Shown here: in pieces, positions 17,752 to 26,240 of the stretch
Layout of the letters: each line of letters starts with the position of its first letter
How positions within the stretch are numbered: position 1 is the first letter of the stretch
Assembly: GCF_011759585.1 (NCBI RefSeq)
Contig: NZ_JAAOYV010000001.1
Location: forward strand, 1,488,001-1,552,000
Direction of reading: 5' to 3'
Length of the DNA stretch: 64,000 bases
Source: Frigoribacterium endophyticum
GTDB lineage: Bacteria; Actinomycetota; Actinomycetes; Actinomycetales; Microbacteriaceae
Program-made: the position numbers and the translations under genes
The notes under the pieces: model-generated
What the model saw: only the letters and a program-made list of their open reading frames with translations
The model's database searches: none
What the model was told of the DNA's origin: nothing

Positions 17752-18774
17752 TCAGCGCGTCGAGCGTCCGTGCAACAGCCGGGGCGCGAGCGTGACGCGG
17801 CGGGCGCCGCCGGAGTCGTCGCGGTCGCCGCTCGCCAGGGCGTCGAGCAGCAGCCGCACGGCCTCCCGGCCCATGGCGGGCCACGGGTGGCGGAGGGTCG
17901 TGATCTCGCGCTCGTCGTCGCCCTCGACCGACGACACGTCGAGCAGGCTCGCGACCTGCACGGCCCCCGGCACGTCGACGCCGTTGAGGCGGAGCACCGT
18001 GACCAGGCCGTGCGCCACGTCGTCGTTGGCGCAGACGATCGCGTCGAGCCGCGCGAGGTCGCCGCTCGCGACGAGCTCGTTCGCGGCGGCGACACCGCCG
18101 GCGAGCTCGGCCCCGGCCGGTCGCGCGCCGTCGAACCGCACGCCGCGCAGCTCGCACGAGGCCCGCACGGCCGCGATGCGGCGGGCGTCGGCGGGGTCGG
18201 CCGGCGACAGGCCGACGGTCACGAGCTCCGTCGCCCCGCCGTCCGCGAGGGCGCCGACGAGCAGGTCGGTCGCCCGGTTGTCGTCGAGGCCCACCGAGTC
18301 GGTGCCGTCGCCGAAGATGTGGCGGCCCACCTGCACGACGGGCACGCGGTCGGCGGCCGCGACGGCGTCACGGCTGACCTCCTCCGTCGGGGGGCAGATG
18401 ACGAGGCCGTCGACGCGGCGGCTGAGGAGCGACTCGACCGTGCGGGCGTCGTGGTCGTCGCCCTCCGCGGAGTACCGCAGCACCAGCGAGAGCCCGGCGT
18501 CGTCGAGGGCCTCGCTGACCGACTCGATCAGGGCGGAGAGGAAGCCCGTCGTGTACCGGGGCAGGATGAGCCCGACGGTCTCGGTGCGCTGGCTCCGCAG
18601 GGCGCTGGCGACGGCGTTGTGCCGGTAGCCGAGCTCGGTGATGGCCTTCCGCACCGCGCGGGCCCGGGCCTCCGAGACGTGCTGGGCCCCGGAGAGCACG
18701 CGTGAGGCGGTCGCGATCGACACCCCGGCCTCCCGGGCCACGTCGACCAGGGTGGGGACGGACGTCGGGCTCAC
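17752..18774 (-). CDS. LacI-family transcriptional regulator
   Basis: 340 residues with the N-terminal helix-turn-helix TLVDVAREAGVSIATASRVLSG, hinge helix NAVASALRSQRTETVG and a periplasmic-binding-type sensor domain. Its GTG start overlaps the stop of the creatininase-family gene by four bases, so it is the last gene of a three-gene operon. LacI-type operator sequences lie before that operon and before the divergent BMP-importer operon, so it probably represses both until the substrate binds. Confidence 0.93.
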   Translation of the reverse strand: MSPTSVPTLVDVAREAGVSIATASRVLSGAQHVSEARARAVRKAITELGYRHNAVASALRSQRTETVGLILPRYTTGFLSALIESVSEALDDAGLSLVLRYSAEGDDHDARTVESLLSRRVDGLVICPPTEEVSRDAVAAADRVPVVQVGRHIFGDGTDSVGLDDNRATDLLVGALADGGATELVTVGLSPADPADARRIAAVRASCELRGVRFDGARPAGAELAGGVAAANELVASGDLARLDAIVCANDDVAHGLVTVLRLNGVDVPGAVQVASLLDVSSVEGDDEREITTLRHPWPAMGREAVRLLLDALASGDRDDSGGARRVTLAPRLLHGRSTR

Positions 18775-19526
18775 CGCGCCTCCGCCCGGCCCGCGAGCAC
18801 GCCGGCGACGAAGTCGTCGAGCACGGCGAGGCACCCCTCCACGGTGGCCGCGAGCAGCCGCTCGCCCTTCTCGGCGGTCGCGAGGGCGGGGTCGCCGAAC
18901 ACGCCGCTGGGCGAGAACGGGTGCAGCGGCATCGGCGCGGTGCCGAAGTGCGACGGGAACACCGGGTAGCAGGCCTCGTACCGGTCGGGGTGGACGTCAC
19001 CCGGCGCGAGGCGCAGCATGATCGAGGTCTCGACCTCCTCCGCGTGGGCCAGGCCGGGCGCCGCGGGGGCGCTCTCGCGCACCTCGTCGATCGCCTCGGC
19101 CATGCCGGGGTGGTCGAGCGTGACGACGGGCAGCACGCCCTCCTCCGTGAGCTGCTGGGCCGCGACGAGCAGCGGCGCCCGGTTGCCCCAGTCGCCGTTC
19201 ACGACGACGAGGCCGCCCGCGCCCGACGCGGCGAGCGCCCGCCCCAGGTCGACGACGATCGCGGTGACCGTCGCGGCCGAGAGCGAGAGCGTGCCCGGCC
19301 AGCCCGAGGTGCCCCAGGTCGCGCCGTAGTGCACCGGGGGCAGCAGCACGGCGTCGAGGCGCTCGGCCAGGCGGCGGGCGACCTCGACGGCGGTGGCCGT
19401 GTCGGTGCCCAGGGGCAGGTGCGGCCCGTGCTGCTCGTGCGCGCCGACGGGCAGCACGGCGAGGCCGGCTCCGCGGCGGTGGGCGGCGGCCACGTCGGGC
19501 CAGGGCGTGTGGTCGGCGTCGATCAT
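18771..19526 (-). CDS. Creatininase-family amidohydrolase with altered metal site
   Basis: 251 residues. The metal-binding motif GAHEQHGPHLPLGTDT (E31, H33, D42) and HAEEVETS (161-168) place it in the creatininase/FAPy-hydrolase family of cyclic amide hydrolases. The usual NGHGGN motif is NGDWGN here (110-115): the His known as a zinc ligand in creatininase is Asp. The protein is otherwise complete, so altered metal use or substrate is likelier than decay. It follows the deaminase gene within three bases and overlaps the LacI gene. An alternative GTG start lies at 19529. Confidence 0.88.
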   Translation of the reverse strand: MIDADHTPWPDVAAAHRRGAGLAVLPVGAHEQHGPHLPLGTDTATAVEVARRLAERLDAVLLPPVHYGATWGTSGWPGTLSLSAATVTAIVVDLGRALAASGAGGLVVVNGDWGNRAPLLVAAQQLTEEGVLPVVTLDHPGMAEAIDEVRESAPAAPGLAHAEEVETSIMLRLAPGDVHPDRYEACYPVFPSHFGTAPMPLHPFSPSGVFGDPALATAEKGERLLAATVEGCLAVLDDFVAGVLAGRAEAR

Positions 19527-19528
19527 CA

Positions 19529-20953
19529 CTAGGGAGCGTACGTCTGCACGGTGCGGCCGTGCGACCGGTCGGTGAGCCCGGGCAGGCGCTCGTTCATCTC
19601 GGTCATCAGCGGCCCGAGGTCGACGTCGACGAGGCGGCCGTGCTCGACGACGACCCGGCCGGCGACGATCACCGTCTCGACGTCGCTCGCCCGCACGCTG
19701 AGCACGAGGGCGGCGGCGAGGTCGTTCATCGGCTGGAGGTGCGGCTTCCAGGGGTCGATCAGCACTATGTCCGCGGCGAACCCGGGCGCGAGCGACCCGA
19801 GGTCGTGCTCGCGCCCGATGACGGCGGCGCCCTGGCGGGTCATGAGGTCGAGGGCGTGGGCGCTCGTCATCCAGGTGGCGTCGCCCGTGTGGGCCTTCTG
19901 CACGAGGGCCATCGTGCGGGTGCTCTCGAGCACGTCGAGGGTGTTGCCCGACGCGCAGCCGTCCGTGCCGATCCCCACCGGCACGCCCGCGTCGTGCAGC
20001 AGGCGGATCGGAGTGGGCCCGTGCGTGTGCTTCTGGTAGACCTTCGCGCAGCACGCGACGCCGACCCGGTCGGCGACGGGCGTCAGCCACTCCAGGTCGC
20101 TCTCGACGATGCCCGTCCCGTGCGCGATCAGGGCTCCCGCGTCGAGCACGCCGGTGTCGTGCAGCACCTGGATCGGCGTCGCCCCGCGCCGGGCGAGCGA
20201 CGACTCCGTCTGGTGCATGGTCTCCGACGCGTGGATGTGCGTCCGCACCCCGATCGACCGGGCGGCCTCGGCCGTGCGGGCCAGGTCGGCGTCGTCGACG
20301 GTGTAGACGGCGTGCGGCCCGAGCATCGTGGTGATGCGCCCGCCGGCCGCGCCGTCCCACTCGGCCGCGAAGGAGGCGCTCCGGTCGAGGCCCTCCGCGC
20401 CCTGCGACGAGAAGAAGGTGCGGGCGAGCACGGCCCGCATGCCGCCCTCGTCGACCGCCGTGGCGATCTGCTCGGTCGAGAAGTAGTGGTCGGCCACCGT
20501 GGTCACGCCCGCGAGCAGCATCTCGGCGACCGCGAGGCGCGCGCCGAGCAGCACGTCGCGGTCGGTGAGGTTGACCTCCATCGGCCAGATGTGGTCGTTG
20601 AACCAGGAGGCGGTGGGCACGTCCTCCGCGGAGCCCCGGAAGAAGGTCATCGACGAGTGGCTGTGGGCGTTGACCAGGCCGGGGATCGCGACGCGGCCCG
20701 GCGCGTCGACCACCCGGGCGCCGGCGAGGTCGGCCGGGCCGAGGTCGGCGTCGGGCACGATCCAGGCGATGACGCCGCCCGCGACGCCGATCGCCTGGTC
20801 GGCCACGAACACGGCCGGGGCCGGTCGCCCGGGGTCGCCGGGGTCGAGGTCGGTATACCCGACCGGTGGCCGGACGGTCGGCGCGAGCACGGTCACGCGA
20901 CGGACGACGAGGTCGACGGGCACCGGAGCGGCGCCGGGAGCTGCGGGGGTCAT
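19529..20953 (-). CDS. Chlorohydrolase/SAH-deaminase-type amidohydrolase
   Basis: 474 residues of the AtzA/TrzN, MTA/SAH-deaminase branch: metal motif NAHSHSSM (95-102), HIHASET, HGTGI, and GTDGCASGN. These enzymes remove amino or chloro groups from purine-like or triazine rings using one metal ion. It is the first gene of the leftward operon shared with the creatininase-type enzyme and LacI regulator, divergent from the BMP importer. The substrate is not fixed by sequence; an amino-substituted N-heterocycle or nucleoside is expected. The ATG at 20953 is preferred over upstream starts that would run through the operator region. Confidence 0.9.
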   Translation of the reverse strand: MTPAAPGAAPVPVDLVVRRVTVLAPTVRPPVGYTDLDPGDPGRPAPAVFVADQAIGVAGGVIAWIVPDADLGPADLAGARVVDAPGRVAIPGLVNAHSHSSMTFFRGSAEDVPTASWFNDHIWPMEVNLTDRDVLLGARLAVAEMLLAGVTTVADHYFSTEQIATAVDEGGMRAVLARTFFSSQGAEGLDRSASFAAEWDGAAGGRITTMLGPHAVYTVDDADLARTAEAARSIGVRTHIHASETMHQTESSLARRGATPIQVLHDTGVLDAGALIAHGTGIVESDLEWLTPVADRVGVACCAKVYQKHTHGPTPIRLLHDAGVPVGIGTDGCASGNTLDVLESTRTMALVQKAHTGDATWMTSAHALDLMTRQGAAVIGREHDLGSLAPGFAADIVLIDPWKPHLQPMNDLAAALVLSVRASDVETVIVAGRVVVEHGRLVDVDLGPLMTEMNERLPGLTDRSHGRTVQTYAP

Positions 20954-20984
20954 GTCGCCAGCGTGCCACGGACGCGGGAGTCGC

Positions 20985-20998
20985 TGAGAACGTTTACC
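20985..20998. promoter_or_regulatory. LacI-type operator 1
   Basis: The sequence GAGAACGTTTACC is close to the LacI-family consensus with central ACGT. It lies 32 bases before the deaminase ATG on the side of the leftward operon. Confidence 0.6.
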
Positions 20999-21105
20999 CG
21001 ACTCCTTACGTCCCCGAAACACGTCGGTAACACGAGCCGGTCTACGGTTGTGGCACCCCTGCACCCCCTCGGAGCCGATCCTGCGAGCGCCCGAGGCCAC
21101 CTGCC

Positions 21106-21119
21106 GTGAAAACGTTCAC
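21106..21119. promoter_or_regulatory. LacI-type operator 2
   Basis: GTGAAAACGTTCAC is a near-palindrome with the AACGTT centre typical of LacI-family operators, 17 bases before the ATG of the BMP-type binding protein. With operator 1, 121 bases away, it could support DNA looping. Confidence 0.7.
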
Positions 21120-21135
21120 AGAACCGGAGCACCCC

Positions 21136-22179
21136 ATGCCCCTGCGCCGCCCCCGTCGCCTCCTGATCGTCTCGGGAGCCGCGCTCAGCGCCACGCTCCT
21201 CCTCGCCTCCTGCTCGGGCCAGACGGCCGCGACGGCCCCCTCGGCCGACCCCGACGCCGCGACGGTCGCGCTGCTCTACGGCACGACGGGCGACTACTCG
21301 ATCATGGACGGCGGCTACGCCGGCTTCACCGCGGCGCAGGAGGACCTGGGCTTCAACCCCCTCGAGCTGTCGAGCCCGAACACCGACGACTACCAGGACC
21401 GCCTCGACCTCGCCGTCTCGCAGGGCGCCGACCTCGCCGTCGGCATCGGCTTCCAGTTCGCCCAGCCGATGGGCGACACCGAGCACCCCGACACCGCGTT
21501 CGTCGACGTCGACACCGACATCGGCACCGAGATCGACGGCGTGACGACCATCTCGTTCGCCGCGAACGAGTCGTCGTACCTCGTCGGGGTGGCCGCCGCG
21601 CTGACCTCGACCACCGGCCACATCGGCTTCGTGGGCGGCGTCGACCAGCCGTCGATCCAGAACTTCTTCGTCGGCTACGAGGCCGGGGCGAAGAGCGTCG
21701 ACCCCGACGTCGTCGTCGACTCCACCTACCTGTCGCCGCTCGGCGACTTCACCGGGTTCTCCGACCCGACCAAGGGCAAGGAGGCCGCCGCCTCGATGTA
21801 CGCGGGCGGCGCCGACGTCGTCTACGCGGCCGCCGGCGGCTCGGGCCAGGGCGTCTACGAGCAGGCCGCGGCCGCGAGCACCGACTCCGCCAAGGTCTGG
21901 GCGATCGGCGTCGACGGCGACGCGTACGCGCAGGTCGACGACGACATCAAGCCGTTCATCCTCACCTCGGCGCTGAAGAACGTCGACGTGGCCGTCCAGG
22001 ACGTCATCACCTCCTTCGACGAGGGCAGCCTCGAGCCCGGCGAGCAGGTCTTCGACCTGGAGACCGGCGGCGTCGGCTACTCGACCAGCGGCGGCTTCGT
22101 CGACGGCATCGCCGACCAGCTCGAGGCGGCGAAGACGGCCGTCGTCGACGGCGACGTCACCGTCCCGACGGCACTCTGA
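21136..22179 (+). CDS. BMP-family ABC transporter substrate-binding lipoprotein
   Basis: 347 residues: lipoprotein signal RRPRRLLIVSGAALSATLLLASC, then a basic-membrane-protein (BMP/PnrA) fold with VALLYGTTGDYSIMDGGY and AAGGSGQGVYEQA. BMP proteins bind nucleosides or related heterocycles outside the membrane. The ATG at 21136 has GGAG upstream; a GTG at 21106 lies inside the operator and is rejected. It heads the operon with an ATPase and two permeases. Substrate inferred only from the family and neighbouring deaminase. Confidence 0.9.
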   Translation: MPLRRPRRLLIVSGAALSATLLLASCSGQTAATAPSADPDAATVALLYGTTGDYSIMDGGYAGFTAAQEDLGFNPLELSSPNTDDYQDRLDLAVSQGADLAVGIGFQFAQPMGDTEHPDTAFVDVDTDIGTEIDGVTTISFAANESSYLVGVAAALTSTTGHIGFVGGVDQPSIQNFFVGYEAGAKSVDPDVVVDSTYLSPLGDFTGFSDPTKGKEAAASMYAGGADVVYAAAGGSGQGVYEQAAAASTDSAKVWAIGVDGDAYAQVDDDIKPFILTSALKNVDVAVQDVITSFDEGSLEPGEQVFDLETGGVGYSTSGGFVDGIADQLEAAKTAVVDGDVTVPTAL

Positions 22180-22183
22180 CACC

Positions 22184-23719
22184 GTGGGGGCGCAGGAGGC
22201 GGCGGTCCGGCTGACCGGGATCGTCAAGCGCTTCGGGACGTTCACCGCGAACGACCGGATCGACGTCCTCGTGCGCCCCGGCACGGTGCACGCCGTCGTC
22301 GGCGAGAACGGGGCCGGCAAGTCGACCCTGATGAAGGTGCTCGCCGGCGAGGAGCGCCCCGACGAGGGCACGGTCGAGGTCGAGGGAGTCGCGCACGACT
22401 TCCGCTCGCCGCGCCAGGCCCAGCAGGCCGGCGTGGGCATCGTCCACCAGCACTTCCTCCTCGCGGGCGCCCTCCGCGTCTGGGAGAACGTCGTCCTCGC
22501 CGACGAGCCCGGCTCGGCCTGGCGCATCGACGCCGCCGCTGCTCGCCGGCGCGTCGGCGAGCTGGCGTCGGCCAACGGCTTCGACGTCGACCCCGAGGCG
22601 TTCGTGTCCGACCTCGGCGTCGGCGACCGGCAGCGGGTCGAGATCCTCAAGGTGCTCTGGCGCGAGGCCCGCGTCATCATCCTCGACGAGCCCACGGCGG
22701 TGCTCGTGCCGTCGGAGGCGACCGCCCTCTTCGCGTCGATCCGCGCACTCACCGCGAGGGGCGCCTCCGTCGTCTTCATCTCGCACAAGCTCGACGAGGT
22801 CCTCGCCTTCGCCGACGACATCACGGTCATCCGGGCGGGGCGCGTGGTGGGGCGCACGACGGCCGCCGAGACCACGCCGCGGGAGCTGGCCGGGCTGATG
22901 GTCGAGGTCGCGATGCCGACCGTGGAGCCGCGCAGCACGCCGCCGGGCGACGACGTCGTGCTCGCGGTCGAGGGGCTCACCGTCGGCCGACCCGGCGAGC
23001 GCCCGCTGGTCGACGACCTGTCGCTCACCGTGCGCCGGGGCGAGGTCGTCGGCGTCGCGGGCGTCGAGGGCAACGGCCAGTCGGAGCTGCTGGCCGCGCT
23101 GCTCGGGCGGGTCGAGCACACGGGCAGCGTGTCGCTCGGCGGGCGCGTCATCGACGACCTGCCCACCCGCGAGCGCCGCGCGCTCGGGCTCGCGTACATC
23201 CCGGAGGACCGCCACCGCGACGGGGTCGTGCTCGACCTGAGCCTCGCCGAGAACGCCGCGCTCGGCTACCAGGGCCGGGCACCGATCCGTCGGGGCTGGT
23301 GGTTCAGCCGCTCGGCCGCCACGGCGGCGGCCGCAGAGATCATCCGGCGCTTCGACGTGCGGGGCGGCACCCCGTCGACCCGCGCCCGGGCGCTCTCCGG
23401 CGGCAACCAGCAGAAGTTCATCATCGGCCGCGAGCTCGGCTCCGACCCGACGGTGCTGGTCGCGGCGCACCCGACCCGCGGCGTCGACGTCGGCGCGCAG
23501 AGCGCCGTCTGGCGCGAGCTCGTCGAGGCCCGCGACGCCGGCCTCGGCACGCTGCTCGTCTCGGCCGACCTCGACGAGCTGCTCGCCCTGAGCGACCGGC
23601 TGCTCGTCATGTACGGCGGCCGCGTCGTCGCCGAGCTCGACCCCCGACACGTCACCGCCCTCGACCTGGGAGAACACATGACCGGCGCCCACGCCCCCGC
23701 GACGGGAGGGGCGAGCTGA
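22184..23719 (+). CDS. BMP-type ABC transporter ATP-binding protein (double domain)
   Basis: 511 residues with two ABC modules, as in the YufO/NupA group. The first has Walker A GENGAGKST and Walker B VIILDEPT. The second has a degenerate nucleotide site (GVEGNGQSE) but keeps LSGGNQQK; its Walker B region reads VLVAAHPTRG, lacking the usual LDEP acid residues. This asymmetry is common in the family. The GTG start follows four bases after the binding-protein stop; the stop overlaps the next start. Confidence 0.92.
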   Translation: MGAQEAAVRLTGIVKRFGTFTANDRIDVLVRPGTVHAVVGENGAGKSTLMKVLAGEERPDEGTVEVEGVAHDFRSPRQAQQAGVGIVHQHFLLAGALRVWENVVLADEPGSAWRIDAAAARRRVGELASANGFDVDPEAFVSDLGVGDRQRVEILKVLWREARVIILDEPTAVLVPSEATALFASIRALTARGASVVFISHKLDEVLAFADDITVIRAGRVVGRTTAAETTPRELAGLMVEVAMPTVEPRSTPPGDDVVLAVEGLTVGRPGERPLVDDLSLTVRRGEVVGVAGVEGNGQSELLAALLGRVEHTGSVSLGGRVIDDLPTRERRALGLAYIPEDRHRDGVVLDLSLAENAALGYQGRAPIRRGWWFSRSAATAAAAEIIRRFDVRGGTPSTRARALSGGNQQKFIIGRELGSDPTVLVAAHPTRGVDVGAQSAVWRELVEARDAGLGTLLVSADLDELLALSDRLLVMYGGRVVAELDPRHVTALDLGEHMTGAHAPATGGAS

Positions 23720-24822
23720 TGCGCCGCGTCGTCGTCACCGCGGCCGGGCCCGTCGTCTCGGTGCTGCTGGCCCTCGCCGTCACCGCCCTCTTCCTCACCG
23801 TCGGCGGCTACAGCGCGTCGAGCGCCTTCTCGGTGATGTGGTCGTACGGCACGCAGCCGTCGTCGCTCGTCGCGAGCCTCGACTCGGCCGTGCCGCTCTA
23901 CCTCGCCGCGGTCGCGGGCGCCTTCGCGGTGCGGATGGGCCTCTTCAACATCGGCGTCGACGGGCAGTACCGCATGGCGGCCCTGGCCGGCGCGGTGGCC
24001 GCCGCGTCGCTGCCGTTCCCCCTCGCCGTGCGCCTGCCGCTGACCCTGCTGATCTCGTGCGCCGTGGGCGCCGGCTGGGCCCTCATCCCCGCCCTGCTCA
24101 AGATCCACCGCGGCGTCAACGAGGTCATCACCTCCATCCTCCTCAACGCGGTCGCGACCACCGTCGTCGCCGTGCTGCTCAGCGGCGTCTTCCGGTCGGG
24201 CGGCGGGCAGAACACCGGCACGGCGATGATCGACGCCGGGGGGCTCATGCCCGCGCTGCCCGGCACGGGCAGCGGGCAGGGAGCCGTCTCGAGCTTCGTC
24301 GTCGTCGCCGTGCTGGTCGGCGTCGTGTACCACCTCGTCGTCGACCGCAGCCTCTTCGGCTACGGCCTCCGGGTCGCGGCCCGGTCGCCCGAGGCGGCGG
24401 AGTCGGCCGGCATCCGGGTCGACCGCAAGATCGTCCAGGCGATGCTCGTCAGCGGCGCCGTCGCCGGGCTCGTCGGGCTGCCCCACGTGCTCTCGGTCGC
24501 CGGCCGCTTCGACGGCACGCTGCCGACCGACCTCATGTTCACCGGGCTGGCCGCGACCCTCCTCGGCCGTCAGCACCCGGTCGGCATGGCGCTCGGGGCG
24601 TTCGTGCTCGCCTTCGTCGAGCGCAGCAGCCAGGTGCTCGGCCTCGTGCAGCTGCCGACCGAGGTGGGCCAGGTCTTCCTCGCCGTCGTGCTGCTCTCGT
24701 CGGCCGTCGGGTACTGGCTCACCGAGCGCGTCGACCAGCGCGTCGCCCTCGCCGCCGCCGTGCGCCGCCGCCTCCGGGCCGCCCGCACCCCCGACGCCGC
24801 CCCGACCGGAGGAGCCTCCTGA
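23719..24822 (+). CDS. BMP-type ABC transporter permease 1
   Basis: 367 residues with about nine membrane helices and the family motifs MGLFNIGVDGQ and RGVNEVITSILLN. The ATG overlaps the ATPase stop (TGATG), and its own stop overlaps the start of permease 2. It forms one half of the membrane channel for the substrate bound by the 21136 protein. Confidence 0.92.
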   Translation: MRRVVVTAAGPVVSVLLALAVTALFLTVGGYSASSAFSVMWSYGTQPSSLVASLDSAVPLYLAAVAGAFAVRMGLFNIGVDGQYRMAALAGAVAAASLPFPLAVRLPLTLLISCAVGAGWALIPALLKIHRGVNEVITSILLNAVATTVVAVLLSGVFRSGGGQNTGTAMIDAGGLMPALPGTGSGQGAVSSFVVVAVLVGVVYHLVVDRSLFGYGLRVAARSPEAAESAGIRVDRKIVQAMLVSGAVAGLVGLPHVLSVAGRFDGTLPTDLMFTGLAATLLGRQHPVGMALGAFVLAFVERSSQVLGLVQLPTEVGQVFLAVVLLSSAVGYWLTERVDQRVALAAAVRRRLRAARTPDAAPTGGAS

Positions 24823-26141
24823 TGAGCACCGGCACCGATCCCCTCGCCGCGGTGACCCCCTCGGGGGCCGGGCCCGCCCGCGCCTCCGTCGACCGCCTCC
24901 GCCCGTCCGCCCGCCACGTGCGCGCCGCGCTCCGCTGGGCCCTGATCGGCCTGGGCCTGCTCATCCTCGCCCGCTACCTGGCCGACGCCCCCGGCATCAC
25001 GGCGTCGGCGACCTGGGGCTCGGCCCTCCGGCTGACCGTGCCGATCGCCGTCGTCGCGATGGGCGGCCTCCTCTCCGAGCGCTCGGGCGTCATCAACGTC
25101 GGCCTCGAGGGCATGATGATCGGCGGCACCTGGACGGCCGGCCTGCTCGGCGCCGTCGCGGGCCCGTGGGCCGCCCTGGTCGGCGGCGTCGCCGGAGGGC
25201 TGGTCTTCGGGGTGCTGATGGCGGTGCTCTGCATCGAGATGGGCATCAACCAGCTGATCGTCGGCGTCTCGATCAACGTCATCGCGGCGGCTGTCGCGCG
25301 CTTCGCCTCCGACATCGTCTTCAGCGGGATGGACGGCGGCACCATCGCGCGCTCGCCCCGCATCGGCGCGGACGTGCCGCACCTGTCGCTGCCGTTCGTC
25401 AGCGGCGGCCTCGGCACGCCCGACCTGAGCCGCACGATGGAGGCCTCGGAGCTGCCCGTCGTCGCCCAGGTCGGCGGCCTCGTCGGGGGCCTGACCCGCG
25501 ACGTCTCGCTCGCCGCGGTGATCGGCCTGCTGATCATCCCCGTCATCGCGTGGGTGCTCTGGAAGACGCCGTTCGGCCTGCGCTGGCGCGCCGCCGGCGA
25601 GGAGCCCGCCGCCCTGCAGGCCCTCGGCGGCAGCGTGCACCGCACGCGCTGGATCGCGGTGCTCGTCGGCTCGGGGCTCGCGGGCTTCGCGGGGGGCTAC
25701 CTCACCCTCATCTCGCAGGGCTACATCGAGAACCAGACCGCCGGCCGCGGCTTCATCGGCCTCGCCACGCTGATCTTCGGCAACTGGACGCCGTCGGGCG
25801 TGTTCTTCGGCGCCGCCCTCTTCGGCGTCAGCGACGCCGTCGGCATCGGCCGGCCGGAGACGCTGCGGGCGCTCGTGCTCGTGCTCGCCGTCGTCTTCAC
25901 GGCCCTCGGCCTGCTCCGGCTGCGCCGCACGGTGCCCGGCCGGAAGCTGCGCGAGGGCCTGCCGCCCCTGGTCGTGGGCGTCGTGCTGCTCGTCGTGTTC
26001 GTCGCGGTGCCGCTGCCCGCCGCGGTCTCCAGCGCGACCCCGTACGTCGTGACGCTGGCGGTGCTGGTCGTCGCCTGCACCCGCATGCGGCCCCCGGCGG
26101 CGCTCGGGCGGCTGGTGCCGCGACGCACGCGCCGCAGCTGA
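24822..26141 (+). CDS. BMP-type ABC transporter permease 2
   Basis: 439 residues, second channel subunit, with GLLSERSGVINVGLEGMM and GINQLIVGVSINV motifs and about ten helices. The carboxyl end has an additional pair of hydrophobic segments and a basic tail (RLVPRRTRRS), somewhat longer than usual. Its start overlaps the preceding stop by one base. Confidence 0.92.
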   Translation: MSTGTDPLAAVTPSGAGPARASVDRLRPSARHVRAALRWALIGLGLLILARYLADAPGITASATWGSALRLTVPIAVVAMGGLLSERSGVINVGLEGMMIGGTWTAGLLGAVAGPWAALVGGVAGGLVFGVLMAVLCIEMGINQLIVGVSINVIAAAVARFASDIVFSGMDGGTIARSPRIGADVPHLSLPFVSGGLGTPDLSRTMEASELPVVAQVGGLVGGLTRDVSLAAVIGLLIIPVIAWVLWKTPFGLRWRAAGEEPAALQALGGSVHRTRWIAVLVGSGLAGFAGGYLTLISQGYIENQTAGRGFIGLATLIFGNWTPSGVFFGAALFGVSDAVGIGRPETLRALVLVLAVVFTALGLLRLRRTVPGRKLREGLPPLVVGVVLLVVFVAVPLPAAVSSATPYVVTLAVLVVACTRMRPPAALGRLVPRRTRRS

Positions 26142-26174
26142 CACCGCTCGGCCCGTCCTGCCCCTGCCACTGCC

Positions 26175-26218
<44 letters not shown>

Positions 26219-26240
26219 CCCGACCTCTCGAGGACCCACC

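Noticed and set aside
23299-26141. Long upstream extensions of the permease frames
   Set aside because: The true starts (23719 and 24822) overlap preceding stops in the usual coupled manner; sequence before them is shadow of the ATPase and permease genes.
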